DNA of 64,000 nt, from positions 521,001-585,000 of the forward strand of contig NZ_CP132507.1 in the NCBI RefSeq assembly GCF_032191775.1, written 5' to 3'. Positions 1 to 8,328 of this stretch are shown in pieces. The stretch's first letter is position 1. The number at the start of each line of letters is the position of its first letter. The position numbers and the translations under genes were made by a program. The notes under the pieces are model-generated. The model was given only the letters and a program-made list of their open reading frames with translations. It searched no databases and was not told the DNA's origin. The stretch is from Rhodoferax mekongensis (GTDB lineage Bacteria > Pseudomonadota > Gammaproteobacteria > Burkholderiales > Burkholderiaceae_C).

Positions 1-53
1 TGGACGGCCAACGCAGCTTCGTGCCCGGCAACGCTGTCACGCACCCCGCCTGA
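1..53 (+). CDS. C-terminal end of an unidentified protein (partial)
   Basis: The reading frame open from the window edge encodes a 16-residue tail (DGQRSFVPGNAVTHPA) and stops at TGA 51-53. The stop shares its last base with the ATG of the following MFS gene (TGATG), an arrangement typical of translationally coupled genes of one operon. Too little is visible to name the product. Confidence 0.4.
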   Translation, partial: DGQRSFVPGNAVTHPA

Positions 54-1240
54 TGCGCGGGTTCTTCACCCGCCACGCCTTTCTGCTGCGCTTTGCCCTG
101 CTGTCCTCCTTCATGGGGACCAGCGTGGGCCTGGCCAAGTTCACCACCACCCTGTACGCGCTGGAGCTGGGCGCCCAGGGCTGGTTGTTGGCGGCCATGG
201 CGGGCGCCCAATCAGTGGGCATTCTGTTCATGAGCCTGCCGGTGGGCTTCTGGGTGGAGCGCTTCGGGCCGGCGCGGCTGTTCATTGCGGGCAGCTGGCT
301 CATGGGGGCGCTGTACGCCCTGATTCCTGCGGTGCCCCATGCCTTTTTCTTGCTGGGCGTAACGGCGTGCATCAGCTTTCTGATGCCATTGCGCTTCGTG
401 TCGCTCAACACCGTGTTCATGACGGCGCTGGACCGCATCGGCCATGCGCAGGCGGGCTGGCAGCGCGGCGCGCACATGTCAGGCATGTTTTTGCTCGGGC
501 CGGTGGTGGCTGCCAGTGTGATCCATTGGGGTGGTCACGCCGGCAGCTACTGGCTGATTGCCGGCATGTTTGTACTGACGGCACTTTTGGCCGGCCCGGT
601 GTTGCGAGAGCAGCCGCATTCCCCACCTGCAGCTGGTACCCGTGTGGGCATCTTCCGTTCGGTGCGCGCACTGTGGGCCGAGCCTGCGGTGCGCACCTTG
701 GCCAGCCTCGAATTTGCAGTGCAAGCGGCGCACATGTATTACGCCTTCTATATCGTGGTGATTGCGGTGCAGCAGCTGGGTCTGCCCGCGCTGGGAGCCG
801 GCTCGCTGGTGGCGGTGCAGGGAAGCGCTTTCATCTTCTCGCTGATTTTTCTGGGCCGGTGGACGGCACGCTTGGGACCCTTGCGCACGGTGGTGGGTGG
901 CGCGGTGGCTGCTGGACTGGCCATGGTTCTACTAGCCAGTGCCCGCAATATTGGCGGGCTGTGGGCGGGCGGTGCGCTCTTGGGTCTGGGCTTGGGCTTG
1001 CTGCAAATTCATACGCTGAGCCAATTTGCTGTGTGGGGCGCCAAGCTGGGGCGCGGCCGGGTGTCGGGCCTGAGCGCGCTGGCCGGGCCCACAGGCGGCT
1101 TTCTGGGCGGCCTGCTCGGCGGCACCACCGGTGCAGCGATAGGGCTGCAAGCCATGTTCTTGGTTTTTGTCCCGCTGTTTGCGTGGCTGGCGTGGAACAG
1201 TGTGCGCGCCCACCGTTCGCCTCAGATGATTTCGGCTTAA
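53..1240 (+). CDS. MFS-family transporter
   Basis: A 395-residue, very hydrophobic protein with about twelve predicted membrane segments, the usual length and layout of a major facilitator permease. Its first half has the Gly/Ala-rich helices and the short basic loop after helix 2-3 (around residues 65-80, VGFWVERFGPARL) expected of the family. It is an inner-membrane protein; the substrate cannot be told from the sequence. The ATG overlaps the stop of the preceding gene by one base, so the two are probably co-transcribed and coupled. The gene is followed by a dispersed repeat (1341-1390). Family assignment is firm, direction of transport is not. Confidence 0.8.
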   Translation: MRGFFTRHAFLLRFALLSSFMGTSVGLAKFTTTLYALELGAQGWLLAAMAGAQSVGILFMSLPVGFWVERFGPARLFIAGSWLMGALYALIPAVPHAFFLLGVTACISFLMPLRFVSLNTVFMTALDRIGHAQAGWQRGAHMSGMFLLGPVVAASVIHWGGHAGSYWLIAGMFVLTALLAGPVLREQPHSPPAAGTRVGIFRSVRALWAEPAVRTLASLEFAVQAAHMYYAFYIVVIAVQQLGLPALGAGSLVAVQGSAFIFSLIFLGRWTARLGPLRTVVGGAVAAGLAMVLLASARNIGGLWAGGALLGLGLGLLQIHTLSQFAVWGAKLGRGRVSGLSALAGPTGGFLGGLLGGTTGAAIGLQAMFLVFVPLFAWLAWNSVRAHRSPQMISA

Positions 1241-1340
1241 AGAATCAACTTTTTATTCGTTTGAGTTTTGATGAGGACTGATTACAGTCGTTTTCCATCA
1301 GCGCTGCCGACTGCCCCATGCTTGGCATTGATATGCCAAA

Positions 1341-1390
1341 CAGGCCTCTAGCGCCCATGGAATATGCGCGAGCAGCTCTTTATTTCATAG
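1341..1390. repeat. dispersed Comamonadaceae-type palindromic repeat, copy 1
   Basis: Contains the family core read on the minus strand (AGAGCTGCTCGCGCATATTC, then CATGGGCGCTAGAGGCC on that strand). It lies between the MFS gene and metY, about 30 bases upstream of the metY start. Related copies are at 6209, 9784 (coding), 18276, 25453, 41260, 42817, 47396, 57961 and 61327. Confidence 0.75.
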
Positions 1391-1420
1391 CAAATTTGTC
1401 ACACACCAAGGAGAAGCGCC

Positions 1421-2716
1421 ATGTCCGAGAACTGGAAATTCGAAACCAAGTCCGTCCACGCCGGTTACAGCCCCGATCCCACTACCAAGGCTGTCGCCGT
1501 GCCGATCTACCAGACGGCGGCTTATGCCTTTGACAGCGCCCAGCATGGCGCCGACCTGTTCGACCTGAAGGTGCCGGGCAACATCTACACCCGCATCATG
1601 AACCCCACGCAGGACGTGCTGGAAAAGCGCGTCGCGGCCCTGGAAGGCGGCCTGGCGGCCCTGGCCCTGGCCTCCGGCCAAGCGGCGGTGACCTACGCCA
1701 TCCAGACGATTGCCGAGGCGGGCGACAACATCGTCTCCAGCACAGCACTTTACGGCGGCACCTACAACCTGTTCGCCCACACGCTGCCCCAATTCGGCAT
1801 CACTACCCGCTTTGCGGACCACAAGAACCCCGACAGCTTTGCCCCGCTGATTGATGAACGTACCAAAGCCATCTTTGTCGAGTCTTTGGGCAACCCGCAA
1901 GGCAATGTGACCGACATCCGCCGCATTGCCGACATCGCGCACGCGCACGGCATTCCGCTTATTGTGGACAACACCGTGGCCACGCCCTACCTGCTGCGCC
2001 CCATCGAGCACGGCGCCGACATCGTGGTGCACTCGCTCACCAAGTACCTGGGCGGCCACGGCACCACCATTGGCGGTGCGATTGTGGACAGCGGCAAGTT
2101 CCCCTGGGCCGAGCACAAGGCCCGCTTCAAGCGCCTGAATGAGCCCGACCCCAGCTACCACGGCGTGGTCTATACCGAAGCCCTGGGACCTGCCGCCTAC
2201 ATCGGCCGTGCCCGCGTGGTGCCCTTGCGCAATACCGGTGCCGCCATTTCGCCCTTCAATGCATTCCTGATCCTGCAAGGCATAGAGACCCTGGCCCTGC
2301 GCCTGGAACGCATCACCGACAACGCGCTCAAGGTCGCGCAGCACCTGCAGAAGCACCCCAAAGTATCTTGGGTGAACTTTGCCGCCCTGCCCGGTCACCC
2401 CGACCATGCACTGGCGCAGAAATACCTGGGCGGCAAGGCCTCCGGGCTGCTGACCTTTGGTGTGAAGTCGGCCGAAGGCCAAGGCCGCGAAGCCGGCGCC
2501 CGCTTCCTCGATGCACTGCAGGTGTTCACCCGCCTGGTGAACATCGGCGATGCCAAATCCCTGGCCACTCACCCGGCTTCCACCACCCACCGACAGCTCT
2601 CGCCCGAGGAGCTGGCCAAAGCGGGTGTGCCCGTGGATGCGGTGCGTTTGTCAGTGGGCATTGAGCACATTGACGACTTGCTGGCCGACCTGGACAGCGC
2701 ATTGGCAGCGGTGTGA
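1421..2716 (+). CDS. metY: O-acetylhomoserine sulfhydrylase
   Basis: A 431-residue PLP enzyme of the Cys/Met metabolism family, full length for MetY. It would condense O-acetylhomoserine with sulfide to make homocysteine, the direct-sulfhydrylation route to methionine, in the cytoplasm. Visible features are the N-terminal substrate-loop region (residues 10-60), the alternation of Ala/Gly-rich helices of the large domain, and the PLP-binding lysine at about residue 208 in [12 protein letters not shown]. The start is supported by AAGGAG six bases upstream of the ATG. cysB follows after only 7 bases in the same direction, so the sulfur regulator is probably co-transcribed with it. A cystathionine gamma-synthase/lyase is less likely given the length and the insert near residues 230-260. 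Confidence 0.93.
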   Translation: MSENWKFETKSVHAGYSPDPTTKAVAVPIYQTAAYAFDSAQHGADLFDLKVPGNIYTRIMNPTQDVLEKRVAALEGGLAALALASGQAAVTYAIQTIAEAGDNIVSSTALYGGTYNLFAHTLPQFGITTRFADHKNPDSFAPLIDERTKAIFVESLGNPQGNVTDIRRIADIAHAHGIPLIVDNTVATPYLLRPIEHGADIVVHSLTKYLGGHGTTIGGAIVDSGKFPWAEHKARFKRLNEPDPSYHGVVYTEALGPAAYIGRARVVPLRNTGAAISPFNAFLILQGIETLALRLERITDNALKVAQHLQKHPKVSWVNFAALPGHPDHALAQKYLGGKASGLLTFGVKSAEGQGREAGARFLDALQVFTRLVNIGDAKSLATHPASTTHRQLSPEELAKAGVPVDAVRLSVGIEHIDDLLADLDSALAAV

Positions 2717-2723
2717 CGGGCGC

Positions 2724-3665
2724 ATGAATTTTCAACAACTGAGATCCGTGCGGGAGGCCGTGCGATGCGGCTACAACCTGACCGAGGTGGCTGGCATGTT
2801 GCACACCTCGCAGCCCGGCGTAAGCCGGCAGATCCGCGAGCTGGAAGAAGAGCTGGGCGTGGAGATTTTCAACCGCGCCGGCAAGCGCCTCACAGGGCTC
2901 ACGCCCCCGGGCAAAGACCTGCTGCCCATCGTGGAGCGCTTGCTGCTGGATGCCGAAAACCTCAAGCGGGCCGGCCAGGACTACAGCTCGCAGCTGGAGG
3001 GCCAGCTGTCCGTCGCTGCCACGCACTCGCAAGCCCGCTACGCCCTGCCCCAGGTGGTGAAAGACTTCCGCGACAAGTTTCCGAAAGTCACGCTGCACTT
3101 GCATCAGGGTTCACCCAAGCAGGTAGCCGCCATGCTGCTCTCCGGCGAGGCCGACATTGGTGTGGCCACCGAAGCGCTGGCCGACTACGCGCAATTGGTC
3201 ACCCTGCCCTGCTACCGCTGGACGCACAGCATCGTGGTGCCTCCGGGCCATCCACTGCTGGAGCAGACGGAGCCCGTCACGCTGCGCCAGTTGGCGCATT
3301 ACCCCATCATCACCTACGAGCTGGGCTACACCGGCCGGGCTCATATTGACAACGCGTTTGCCGCTGAAAGCTTGCGCCCGGATGTGGTGCTGACGGCGAT
3401 GGATGCAGACGTGATCAAAACCTATGTCGAACTCGGCATGGGGGTGGGCATCGTCGCGTCGGTCGCGCTCGATGCGGAGCGGGACCGCAACCTGCGTATC
3501 CTGGATGCAGGCCACCTCTTTCAGGTGAACGTAACCCGCTTGGGGCTACGCAAAGGCGTGTGGTTGCGCGGCTATGCCTACAGCTTCATCGAAACCTTTG
3601 TGCCGACTTTGAACAAGGCTGTGGTGGCCCGCACGTTGGTGGAAGCGAACCACCAGGAAGCTTGA
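2724..3665 (+). CDS. cysB: LysR-type regulator of sulfur assimilation CysB
   Basis: A 313-residue LysR-type regulator with the CysB-specific N-terminus (MNFQQLRSVREAV), a winged helix-turn-helix over residues 1-60 (SQPGVSRQIRELEEELGVEIF) and a periplasmic-binding-like effector domain that in CysB binds N-acetylserine/O-acetylserine, sulfate or thiosulfate. CysB activates sulfate-uptake and reduction genes, and the sbp-cysTWA operon at 21.5-25.4 kb is an obvious target. The frame is open far upstream into metY; I chose ATG 2724 because it matches the conserved family start and lies just after the metY stop. It ends in front of a strong hairpin terminator at 3672-3697. Confidence 0.95.
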   Translation: MNFQQLRSVREAVRCGYNLTEVAGMLHTSQPGVSRQIRELEEELGVEIFNRAGKRLTGLTPPGKDLLPIVERLLLDAENLKRAGQDYSSQLEGQLSVAATHSQARYALPQVVKDFRDKFPKVTLHLHQGSPKQVAAMLLSGEADIGVATEALADYAQLVTLPCYRWTHSIVVPPGHPLLEQTEPVTLRQLAHYPIITYELGYTGRAHIDNAFAAESLRPDVVLTAMDADVIKTYVELGMGVGIVASVALDAERDRNLRILDAGHLFQVNVTRLGLRKGVWLRGYAYSFIETFVPTLNKAVVARTLVEANHQEA

Positions 3666-3671
3666 AGACAC

Positions 3672-3697
3672 AGGGCGGGCTGCAAGGGCCCGCCCTT
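3672..3697 (+). terminator. rho-independent-like terminator after cysB
   Basis: GGGCGGGC (3673-3680) pairs perfectly with GCCCGCCC (3688-3695) around a 7-base loop, with a flanking A-T pair, 7 bases after the cysB stop. The T tract after the stem is short (TT), so termination may be partial. Confidence 0.6.
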
Positions 3698-3803
3698 ATG
3701 CGGTTTGCGCAGTTGAAGCTGACGTTTCATTCCTTCTCTTGTGCGCAAGGTCTTCGCAGAATGAACTCCCTATGCAAGCGGCATGTGCCGCGGGAGAAAA
3801 ACA

Positions 3804-3947
3804 ATGCAAGACAAGTATTCCACGTACGACATCGACAGCCCATTCACCCTCCGTGAGTTGGCGCTGTCACTTGGCTATGCACTCGCAGGTGTGGGGGCGG
3901 TTGCCCTGATCGTGAACCTCTGGCTGCTGCCTGTGAAGATGATTTGA
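3804..3947 (+). CDS. 47-residue single-pass membrane peptide
   Basis: A short frame starting at ATG 3804, preceded by a GGGAG ribosome-binding site at 3792-3796, and ending at TGA 3945-3947. The product starts MQDKYSTYDIDSPFTLRELA and then has one hydrophobic stretch of about 24 residues (residues 21-44), ending with a Lys near the C-terminus. It resembles a small inner-membrane protein with a short soluble N-terminus. It lies alone between the cysB terminator and ssuE. No family is recognised; the codon use and SD sequence make it more credible than chance, but conservation would have to confirm it. Confidence 0.5.
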   Translation: MQDKYSTYDIDSPFTLRELALSLGYALAGVGAVALIVNLWLLPVKMI

Positions 3948-4142
3948 GGGCTCACACCATGCGCACTTTCAATCCCCATTCGTGTGACGACTTCATCCTC
4001 ATCAATCTGGTGCGGGTGCTGAGCGTCACCACACGTTCCTGGCAGATCCAAAAAGGTAATAAGGACATGAAAAAACATTGCTTCCTGCAGTGGGGGGTAG
4101 CTCCCACAATGGACGCATTCATTTCACCAAGTAGAGCTCAAC

Positions 4143-4733
4143 ATGTCTGTATTACTCATTGCCGGTAGCCCCTCAGAGCGTTCACGCACTGCGGCCCTTT
4201 TGGAGGCCGCAGGCCAGCGTCTGGAGGCGCGCGGCGTGCTGGTCGACCGCTTGCGCGTGCGGGACCTGTCCCCACAGGCCTTGCTGCTGGCCGATTTCGG
4301 TCACCCATCCGTCAGCCAGGCAACCGGTCAAGTCGCAGAGGCTGACGTCATCATCGTGGCGACACCGGTGTACAAGGCTGCCTACAGCGGCGTGCTCAAG
4401 GTCTTTCTGGACTTGCTGCCGCAGGACGGCTTCAAAGGCAAAGTGGTATTGCCACTAGCTACCGGCGGCAGCCCGCACCACATGTTGGCGCTGGACTATT
4501 CCTTGCGCCCGGTCCTGCAATCGCTCGGTGCCAAACACATCCTGCCGGGCATCTATGCCACTGACTCGCAAGTCACTGTGAACGAGAGTGGCAGCTACCA
4601 AGTCAGCCCCGATATCGGCCAGCGTATCGATGATGCAGTGAACACGCTCATCACAGAAACGCTGCAAACCGGCTTGTCGATTGCAGGCCGATTCCCATCG
4701 GTCGCTTTTTCAGAGGTGCGTTGCAGCGTATAG
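4143..4733 (+). CDS. ssuE: NADPH-dependent FMN reductase SsuE
   Basis: A 196-residue flavodoxin-fold protein. The N-terminal phosphate-binding loop is visible as IAGSPSERSRTAALL (residues 6-20), and the central ATPVYKAAYSGVLKVFLDLLP segment (around residues 75-95) is characteristic of SsuE-type FMN reductases. These supply reduced FMN to a two-component monooxygenase that releases sulfite from alkanesulfonates. No ssuD monooxygenase or ssuABC importer is visible in this window, so its partner must be elsewhere, or it serves another flavin monooxygenase. Proximity to cysB fits regulation by sulfur limitation. The region 3948-4142 upstream holds only a doubtful overlapping frame and no clear promoter that I could pick. 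Confidence 0.88.
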   Translation: MSVLLIAGSPSERSRTAALLEAAGQRLEARGVLVDRLRVRDLSPQALLLADFGHPSVSQATGQVAEADVIIVATPVYKAAYSGVLKVFLDLLPQDGFKGKVVLPLATGGSPHHMLALDYSLRPVLQSLGAKHILPGIYATDSQVTVNESGSYQVSPDIGQRIDDAVNTLITETLQTGLSIAGRFPSVAFSEVRCSV

Positions 4734-4753
4734 GCACCAGGCAGTGCTGCGAG

Positions 4754-5650
4754 TCAGGGGTGATCAGCGGTGGCATGCACCTGCTCGTGGCGCAGCACAT
4801 ACAAGCCGCTGGCCACAATGATGGCGCCACCGAGCAGGGTAAATGCATCTGGCCATTGCCGCCACACCATCCAATCAATGGCCAGACTCCATGCAAGAGC
4901 GGTGTATTCAAAGGGGGCCACAGCACTGGCCTGCCCATGCCGGAAAGCTTCGGTAATCGCAAGTTGCCCCAGAAAACCGGAAATCGCCAAACCTAGCCAT
5001 AGCCAAAGGTCCGCGCTCTGCACGGGCAGCCAATGCGGGGCGGCGAGCACGCCTGCGCCCAACGTCAAAATCACCATCACCCACAAGACCAGGCTGTCTT
5101 TGGAGTCGGTACGACTGCAAAGACGCGTCACCACCGCAGACACGGCGTAGCACACTGCGGCACCCAACACTGCCAACCCGGACCAGCTGACAAAACCCTC
5201 CGCGCTCGGCCGCAAGGCCACCAGTACCCCGGCAAGTCCACCCACTACCGCCCACCAGTGCGCGCGAGGCGCCTGCTCACCGAGCACCGGCCAGGCGAGC
5301 ACCGTGATCAACAGCGGCGCAAAGAACATCAGGGTATAGGCGTGGGTAAGCGGCAAGCCGCGCACACCGACGGTAAACAGCACCAGCATGGCGATCACCA
5401 GCGCCCCACGCAGCAGGTGCAAGGGCCAGCGTGCACGCATCACCTCCGGCCACGCACCCCGCCAATGAATCCACAACACGATCAACGGCAGCGAAAGCCC
5501 GCCACGCAATGCAGCGATCTGGATGGGGGGATAGCGCTCAGACAGCACCTTGATGAGGGTGTCCATCACAGAGAACAACATCACGGCCAGCAACATGGCA
5601 GTGATGCTGCGGGGGTTGCCCTCCTTCAAGCGGGAAATGAAGTTCGGCAT
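4754..5650 (-). CDS. DMT-superfamily (EamA) permease
   Basis: A 298-residue inner-membrane protein with about ten hydrophobic helices and two EamA repeats (roughly residues 12-140 and 155-285). Typical motifs include the LLAVMLFSVMDTLIKVLSE opening helix and the EYTALAWSLAIDW segment in the second repeat. The frame is open to 5911, but the start at 5650 (MPNFISRLKEG) is preferred because the added N-terminus would be Arg/Ser-rich junk overlapping the divergent genes. The substrate is unknown; relatives export amino acids, metabolites or S-adenosylmethionine. Its 3' end faces ssuE tail-to-tail with a 20-base gap. Confidence 0.82.
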   Translation of the reverse strand: MPNFISRLKEGNPRSITAMLLAVMLFSVMDTLIKVLSERYPPIQIAALRGGLSLPLIVLWIHWRGAWPEVMRARWPLHLLRGALVIAMLVLFTVGVRGLPLTHAYTLMFFAPLLITVLAWPVLGEQAPRAHWWAVVGGLAGVLVALRPSAEGFVSWSGLAVLGAAVCYAVSAVVTRLCSRTDSKDSLVLWVMVILTLGAGVLAAPHWLPVQSADLWLWLGLAISGFLGQLAITEAFRHGQASAVAPFEYTALAWSLAIDWMVWRQWPDAFTLLGGAIIVASGLYVLRHEQVHATADHP

Positions 5651-5711
5651 GGTTCCAATCGTAGCGGCACAGGCAGGACGCGCTACAGTCCTGCCAACCC
5701 GCAGGACATGC

Positions 5712-5930
5712 ATGAACTGGCTTACCGCTCTCTCGACCCTCTTTCGCCCCCAACCCCGCACTGCCGAGCAACGCGCGCGTGAGCTGCTGCGCGCGGTGGA
5801 CGCCGGCGGCCTGCCCCTGAACGTGGCGGTGGTGAACCATATTGCGCGCGAACTGGGCCTGGATGTGTCGCGCAAGGCGCGCATGCCCGAGACGATCGAG
5901 CGCATCCGCAAAGTGATGGCAGCGCGCTAA
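5712..5930 (+). CDS. small conserved hypothetical protein
   Basis: A 72-residue predicted soluble protein starting MNWLTALSTLFRP, rich in Arg, Ala and Leu, with a predicted helical body (TAEQRARELLRAVDAGG) and a C-terminal helix (PETIERIRKVMAAR). The frame is open upstream, but the ATG at 5712 lies just downstream of the divergent DMT gene start and is the plausible one. It ends 4 bases before the next gene and is likely co-transcribed with it. I recognise it as a type of small protein seen in relatives but know no function. Confidence 0.6.
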   Translation: MNWLTALSTLFRPQPRTAEQRARELLRAVDAGGLPLNVAVVNHIARELGLDVSRKARMPETIERIRKVMAAR

Positions 5931-5934
5931 AACC

Positions 5935-6192
5935 ATGCTCAAACTCGGATTCAACTTTCTGGTCGTGGTGTTGCTGGTGCTGGTGGTGGTGTTCACCTGG
6001 CGCACCAAGCGGCGTGAAAAGTGGGAGCGTGCCGGCCTGTGCTACAGCTGCGGCGCTGTGCCCCACACCATCGACAAACATGGCCGCATCTGCAACGACT
6101 GCGTACTGACCCGCAAGATCCAGCGCGGCCTGGCCGCCTTCATGGCGCTGGTGGCGGCAACCATTGCCGCCTGGATGTACTGGCCGTTCTGA
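5935..6192 (+). CDS. small membrane protein with a four-cysteine zinc-ribbon loop
   Basis: An 85-residue protein with two hydrophobic segments (residues 5-22 and 66-82) flanking a central soluble loop that carries CYSCG and CNDC, a spaced pair of CxxC knuckles typical of a zinc ribbon. With Arg/Lys on both inner flanks the loop is predicted to be cytoplasmic. The function is unknown. A second, unrelated-looking protein of similar design (two helices plus CPFCG...CIKCG) is encoded at 48452-48781. Confidence 0.6.
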   Translation: MLKLGFNFLVVVLLVLVVVFTWRTKRREKWERAGLCYSCGAVPHTIDKHGRICNDCVLTRKIQRGLAAFMALVAATIAAWMYWPF

Positions 6193-6208
6193 GCAGCAGA
6201 CTCTTTCA

Positions 6209-6250
6209 CTATGAATTTCATAGCTGCTCGCGCATATTCCATGGGCGCTA
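6209..6250. repeat. dispersed palindromic repeat, copy 2
   Basis: Reads CTATGAATTTCATAGCTGCT then CGCGCATATTCCATGGGCGC on the plus strand, the long form of the repeat with the CTATnAAnnTCATAG lead. It sits between the zinc-ribbon gene and the copper cluster. Confidence 0.75.
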
Positions 6251-6317
6251 CCGGTCGATTTGACTCCCAAATCCTCGGTGTAAGGAACTTCAGGGGACTG
6301 CGGCGTATCATCCAAAC

Positions 6318-6698
6318 ATGCGTGTTGTCCTCCTTATCCTGCTGATCGCCATGGCGCCCTTGCGCGGCATGGCCAATGAGCTGATGGCGACACGCATGGC
6401 CACCACCTTGGCGATGAACGTGAGCGCCGCCGCAGCCGCTGGCGACACGCATGCAGGCGGCCACCACTGCGAAGAGATGGCCCAAGCGCCACACCATACA
6501 AAGCAGCCGGCCGCAAAGACAGCAAGCCACGACGGTTGCGAGAACTGCTCGCTCTGCCAGATGTGCGCCTCGGCAGCCATGCCTGCCGAACTGCGCGTAG
6601 CCTTGCCGGTGTTCGGCCAGCAAATGCAAGTGCCGACCCGCACCGACCACTTTGCCAGCGCCCCGGCGGCCTTGGCCGAAAAACCACCCATTTCCTGA
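6318..6698 (+). CDS. secreted Cys/His-rich protein heading the copper cluster
   Basis: A 126-residue protein with an N-terminal signal peptide (MRVVLLILLIAMAPLRGMAN), a His-rich middle (GGHHCEEMAQAPHHTK, around residues 52-67) and a Cys cluster (CENCSLCQMC, around residues 75-84), followed by a Pro/Ala-rich tail. The residues are suited to binding Cu(I). Small periplasmic proteins of this kind are common at the start of copper-resistance clusters in proteobacteria, and everything downstream to 12103 points to copper. The exact family (DUF2946-like) is a suggestion only. It probably starts the operon, and the 92 bases to the next gene contain no clear terminator. Confidence 0.65.
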   Translation: MRVVLLILLIAMAPLRGMANELMATRMATTLAMNVSAAAAAGDTHAGGHHCEEMAQAPHHTKQPAAKTASHDGCENCSLCQMCASAAMPAELRVALPVFGQQMQVPTRTDHFASAPAALAEKPPIS

Positions 6699-6790
6699 TT
6701 CCAAGGCCCGTAGTGGGTCTGTAGTCCGCCCTTCACTGCCTTGTGCAGCGTTGGGGCGGGGTGTTGACACCTTGAATCAGGAAACCATCC

Positions 6791-7129
6791 ATGTACTTTT
6801 CGCCTCCGCTTTTGAGGTCCACCGGCGCCTTTGGCACGGGGCTCGCTTCGGTGCTTTTATTCGCACTTTGGCTTGCCGCCCCCGCGTACGCACAGCCCAG
6901 CGCGCCAGCCCTTACCGAGCCAGCACGCACCCTGCAAGCCAGTGACGCCGCCAGCCTCGTGCCCGCACTGCCCTACCGCTCGGTGTTTGCCGACTTGCCC
7001 AAGGGCGTCGAAGAAGGCAGCACCGACTGGAAAGCCGCCAACAAGGCGGTGGCCCAGTTCCCGCGCGGTCACATCGACCTGCTGCAGTGGGAAAAAGCCC
7101 AAGCCGCGAAGCCGAAGGAGCAGCCATGA
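6791..7129 (+). CDS. small secreted protein of the copper cluster
   Basis: A 112-residue protein with a signal peptide (hydrophobic residues 14-35 ending AYAQ) and a mature part of about 78 residues that includes a LPYRSVFADLPKGVEEG motif and a Lys/Gln-rich end. It contains no Cys or His cluster. The stop codon overlaps the start of the TolC-like gene (ATGA), so the pair is translationally coupled and probably works together. I know it only as a protein that accompanies TolC-like genes in metal clusters; no function can be assigned. Confidence 0.6.
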   Translation: MYFSPPLLRSTGAFGTGLASVLLFALWLAAPAYAQPSAPALTEPARTLQASDAASLVPALPYRSVFADLPKGVEEGSTDWKAANKAVAQFPRGHIDLLQWEKAQAAKPKEQP

Positions 7130-8304
7130 TGCGCATCTTCTTGCCCTTGCGCGCGGTGCCCTTGGCACTCTCTGTTTCTCTCGCACTGCTGCTCTCCCCT
7201 GCCCATGCCGCCCTGCCCGATGGCGGTGTGCAAGGCCTGCAAACGGAGGTGCAGGCCAGGCTGAGCGGCCTGCTGGGCCCGTCGGCCGCGCCCTTGCGCA
7301 TCGCCAGCCCGAGCTTTGCAGGCGACTATGAGCTGACCAAGCTACTCCAAGCCCCGCTGGATGGACCCGCTGCCATGCGCATTGCCCTGCTCCACAACCC
7401 TGAGTTGCAAATGGCGCTGGGTGCGGAGGGCAGCAGCGTCACCGACATGCAAAGCCCCGGCTTTCCGGCCCGGCTGCGCGCCCGAGACGAAGCTACCCGC
7501 TTGGCCTTGCGCGCCTACAAAGCGTGGGTGAACGCGGTGGCCGCAGAACGCAGCGCCCAGCTGCTGCGCGAGGCCAAGACCACGGCCGAAACCGCTGACG
7601 AGCTCACCCGCCGCATGGTGCGTGCAGGCAATGTGAACCGCCTGACCCAAGCCCAAAGCCAGGCCACCCTGTCTGAGGCGGCGGTAGCGCTGGCGCGGGG
7701 CGAGCAAGCGGCATTTGCCGCGCGCGAGCAGCTCATCCGGGTGCTGGGCCTGTGGGGTGCGCAAACCGGCTTTACCTTGGCGTCCGCCCTGCCCCCATTG
7801 CCCGCCAGCCCCACGGACACCACCGATCTGGAAGCCCGCGCCCTAGCCGCCCGCAGCAGCCTGCAAGCCGAACGCCTGAGTTGGCAACGCAAGCAAGCTA
7901 CTCATGTGCCGTCCAGCATTGACGAACGCTGGGACGCGCTGGGCGACGCCGCCAAAGTACGTGCGCAAGCGGTCCAAGTGCGCAGCGAGGCACGCGAAGT
8001 TGCATTTAACCTGCGCACCCAGTGGGACATTGCCCACCACCTGCAAAACGAGGTGCTGCCGCTGCGCCAGTTCATCCACGACGAGCTGACCCTGCGCTAC
8101 AACGGCATGCTGACCAGCGTGTTTGAGGTCATGGCTGACAGCCGCACTCGCACCATGGCAGAACTTGCGGCTGCAGAAGCGCTGCGCGACTATTGGCTGG
8201 CGTTTGCCGATGTGCAAGCAGTCCTGGCCGGCGTGTCGCCCGAAGGTAGTGCCCCCGCGCGCACCGGTGCCGCAGCCGGTGCCGATGCCAAGCCCGCGCA
8301 TTGA
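7126..8304 (+). CDS. TolC-family outer-membrane efflux protein
   Basis: A 392-residue protein with a signal peptide ending AHAA (residue about 26), then the long Ala/Glu/Arg-rich amphipathic helices of an outer-membrane factor. The conserved AYKAWVNAVAAERSAQLLREA and TRRMVRAGNVNRLTQAQSQA stretches (about residues 135-185) are typical of TolC-type coiled coils. It is somewhat shorter than TolC/CusC (about 420-490). The start is set by the GAAGGAG site at 7113-7119. No RND pump or membrane-fusion protein accompanies it, which is odd for a CusC-like role. It may serve a pump encoded elsewhere or act with its small neighbour. Confidence 0.78.
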   Translation: MMRIFLPLRAVPLALSVSLALLLSPAHAALPDGGVQGLQTEVQARLSGLLGPSAAPLRIASPSFAGDYELTKLLQAPLDGPAAMRIALLHNPELQMALGAEGSSVTDMQSPGFPARLRARDEATRLALRAYKAWVNAVAAERSAQLLREAKTTAETADELTRRMVRAGNVNRLTQAQSQATLSEAAVALARGEQAAFAAREQLIRVLGLWGAQTGFTLASALPPLPASPTDTTDLEARALAARSSLQAERLSWQRKQATHVPSSIDERWDALGDAAKVRAQAVQVRSEAREVAFNLRTQWDIAHHLQNEVLPLRQFIHDELTLRYNGMLTSVFEVMADSRTRTMAELAAAEALRDYWLAFADVQAVLAGVSPEGSAPARTGAAAGADAKPAH

Positions 8305-8328
8305 TCGCGCCCTCATTCAAGGATCTGT

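Noticed and set aside
3959..4168. 69-codon frame (MRTFNPHSCDD...) between the 47-residue peptide gene and ssuE
   Set aside because: No SD, overlaps the ssuE start in another frame, no recognisable signal or domain. Conservation could revive it.
5651..5911. Upstream extension of the DMT permease gene to 5911
   Set aside because: The extension is Arg/Ser-rich, overlaps the divergent small gene and lies before the first normal helix.
6700..6790. TTGACA at about 6774 as a promoter for the secreted-protein gene
   Set aside because: It is only some 15 bases before the start codon, leaving no room for a -10 element and leader.
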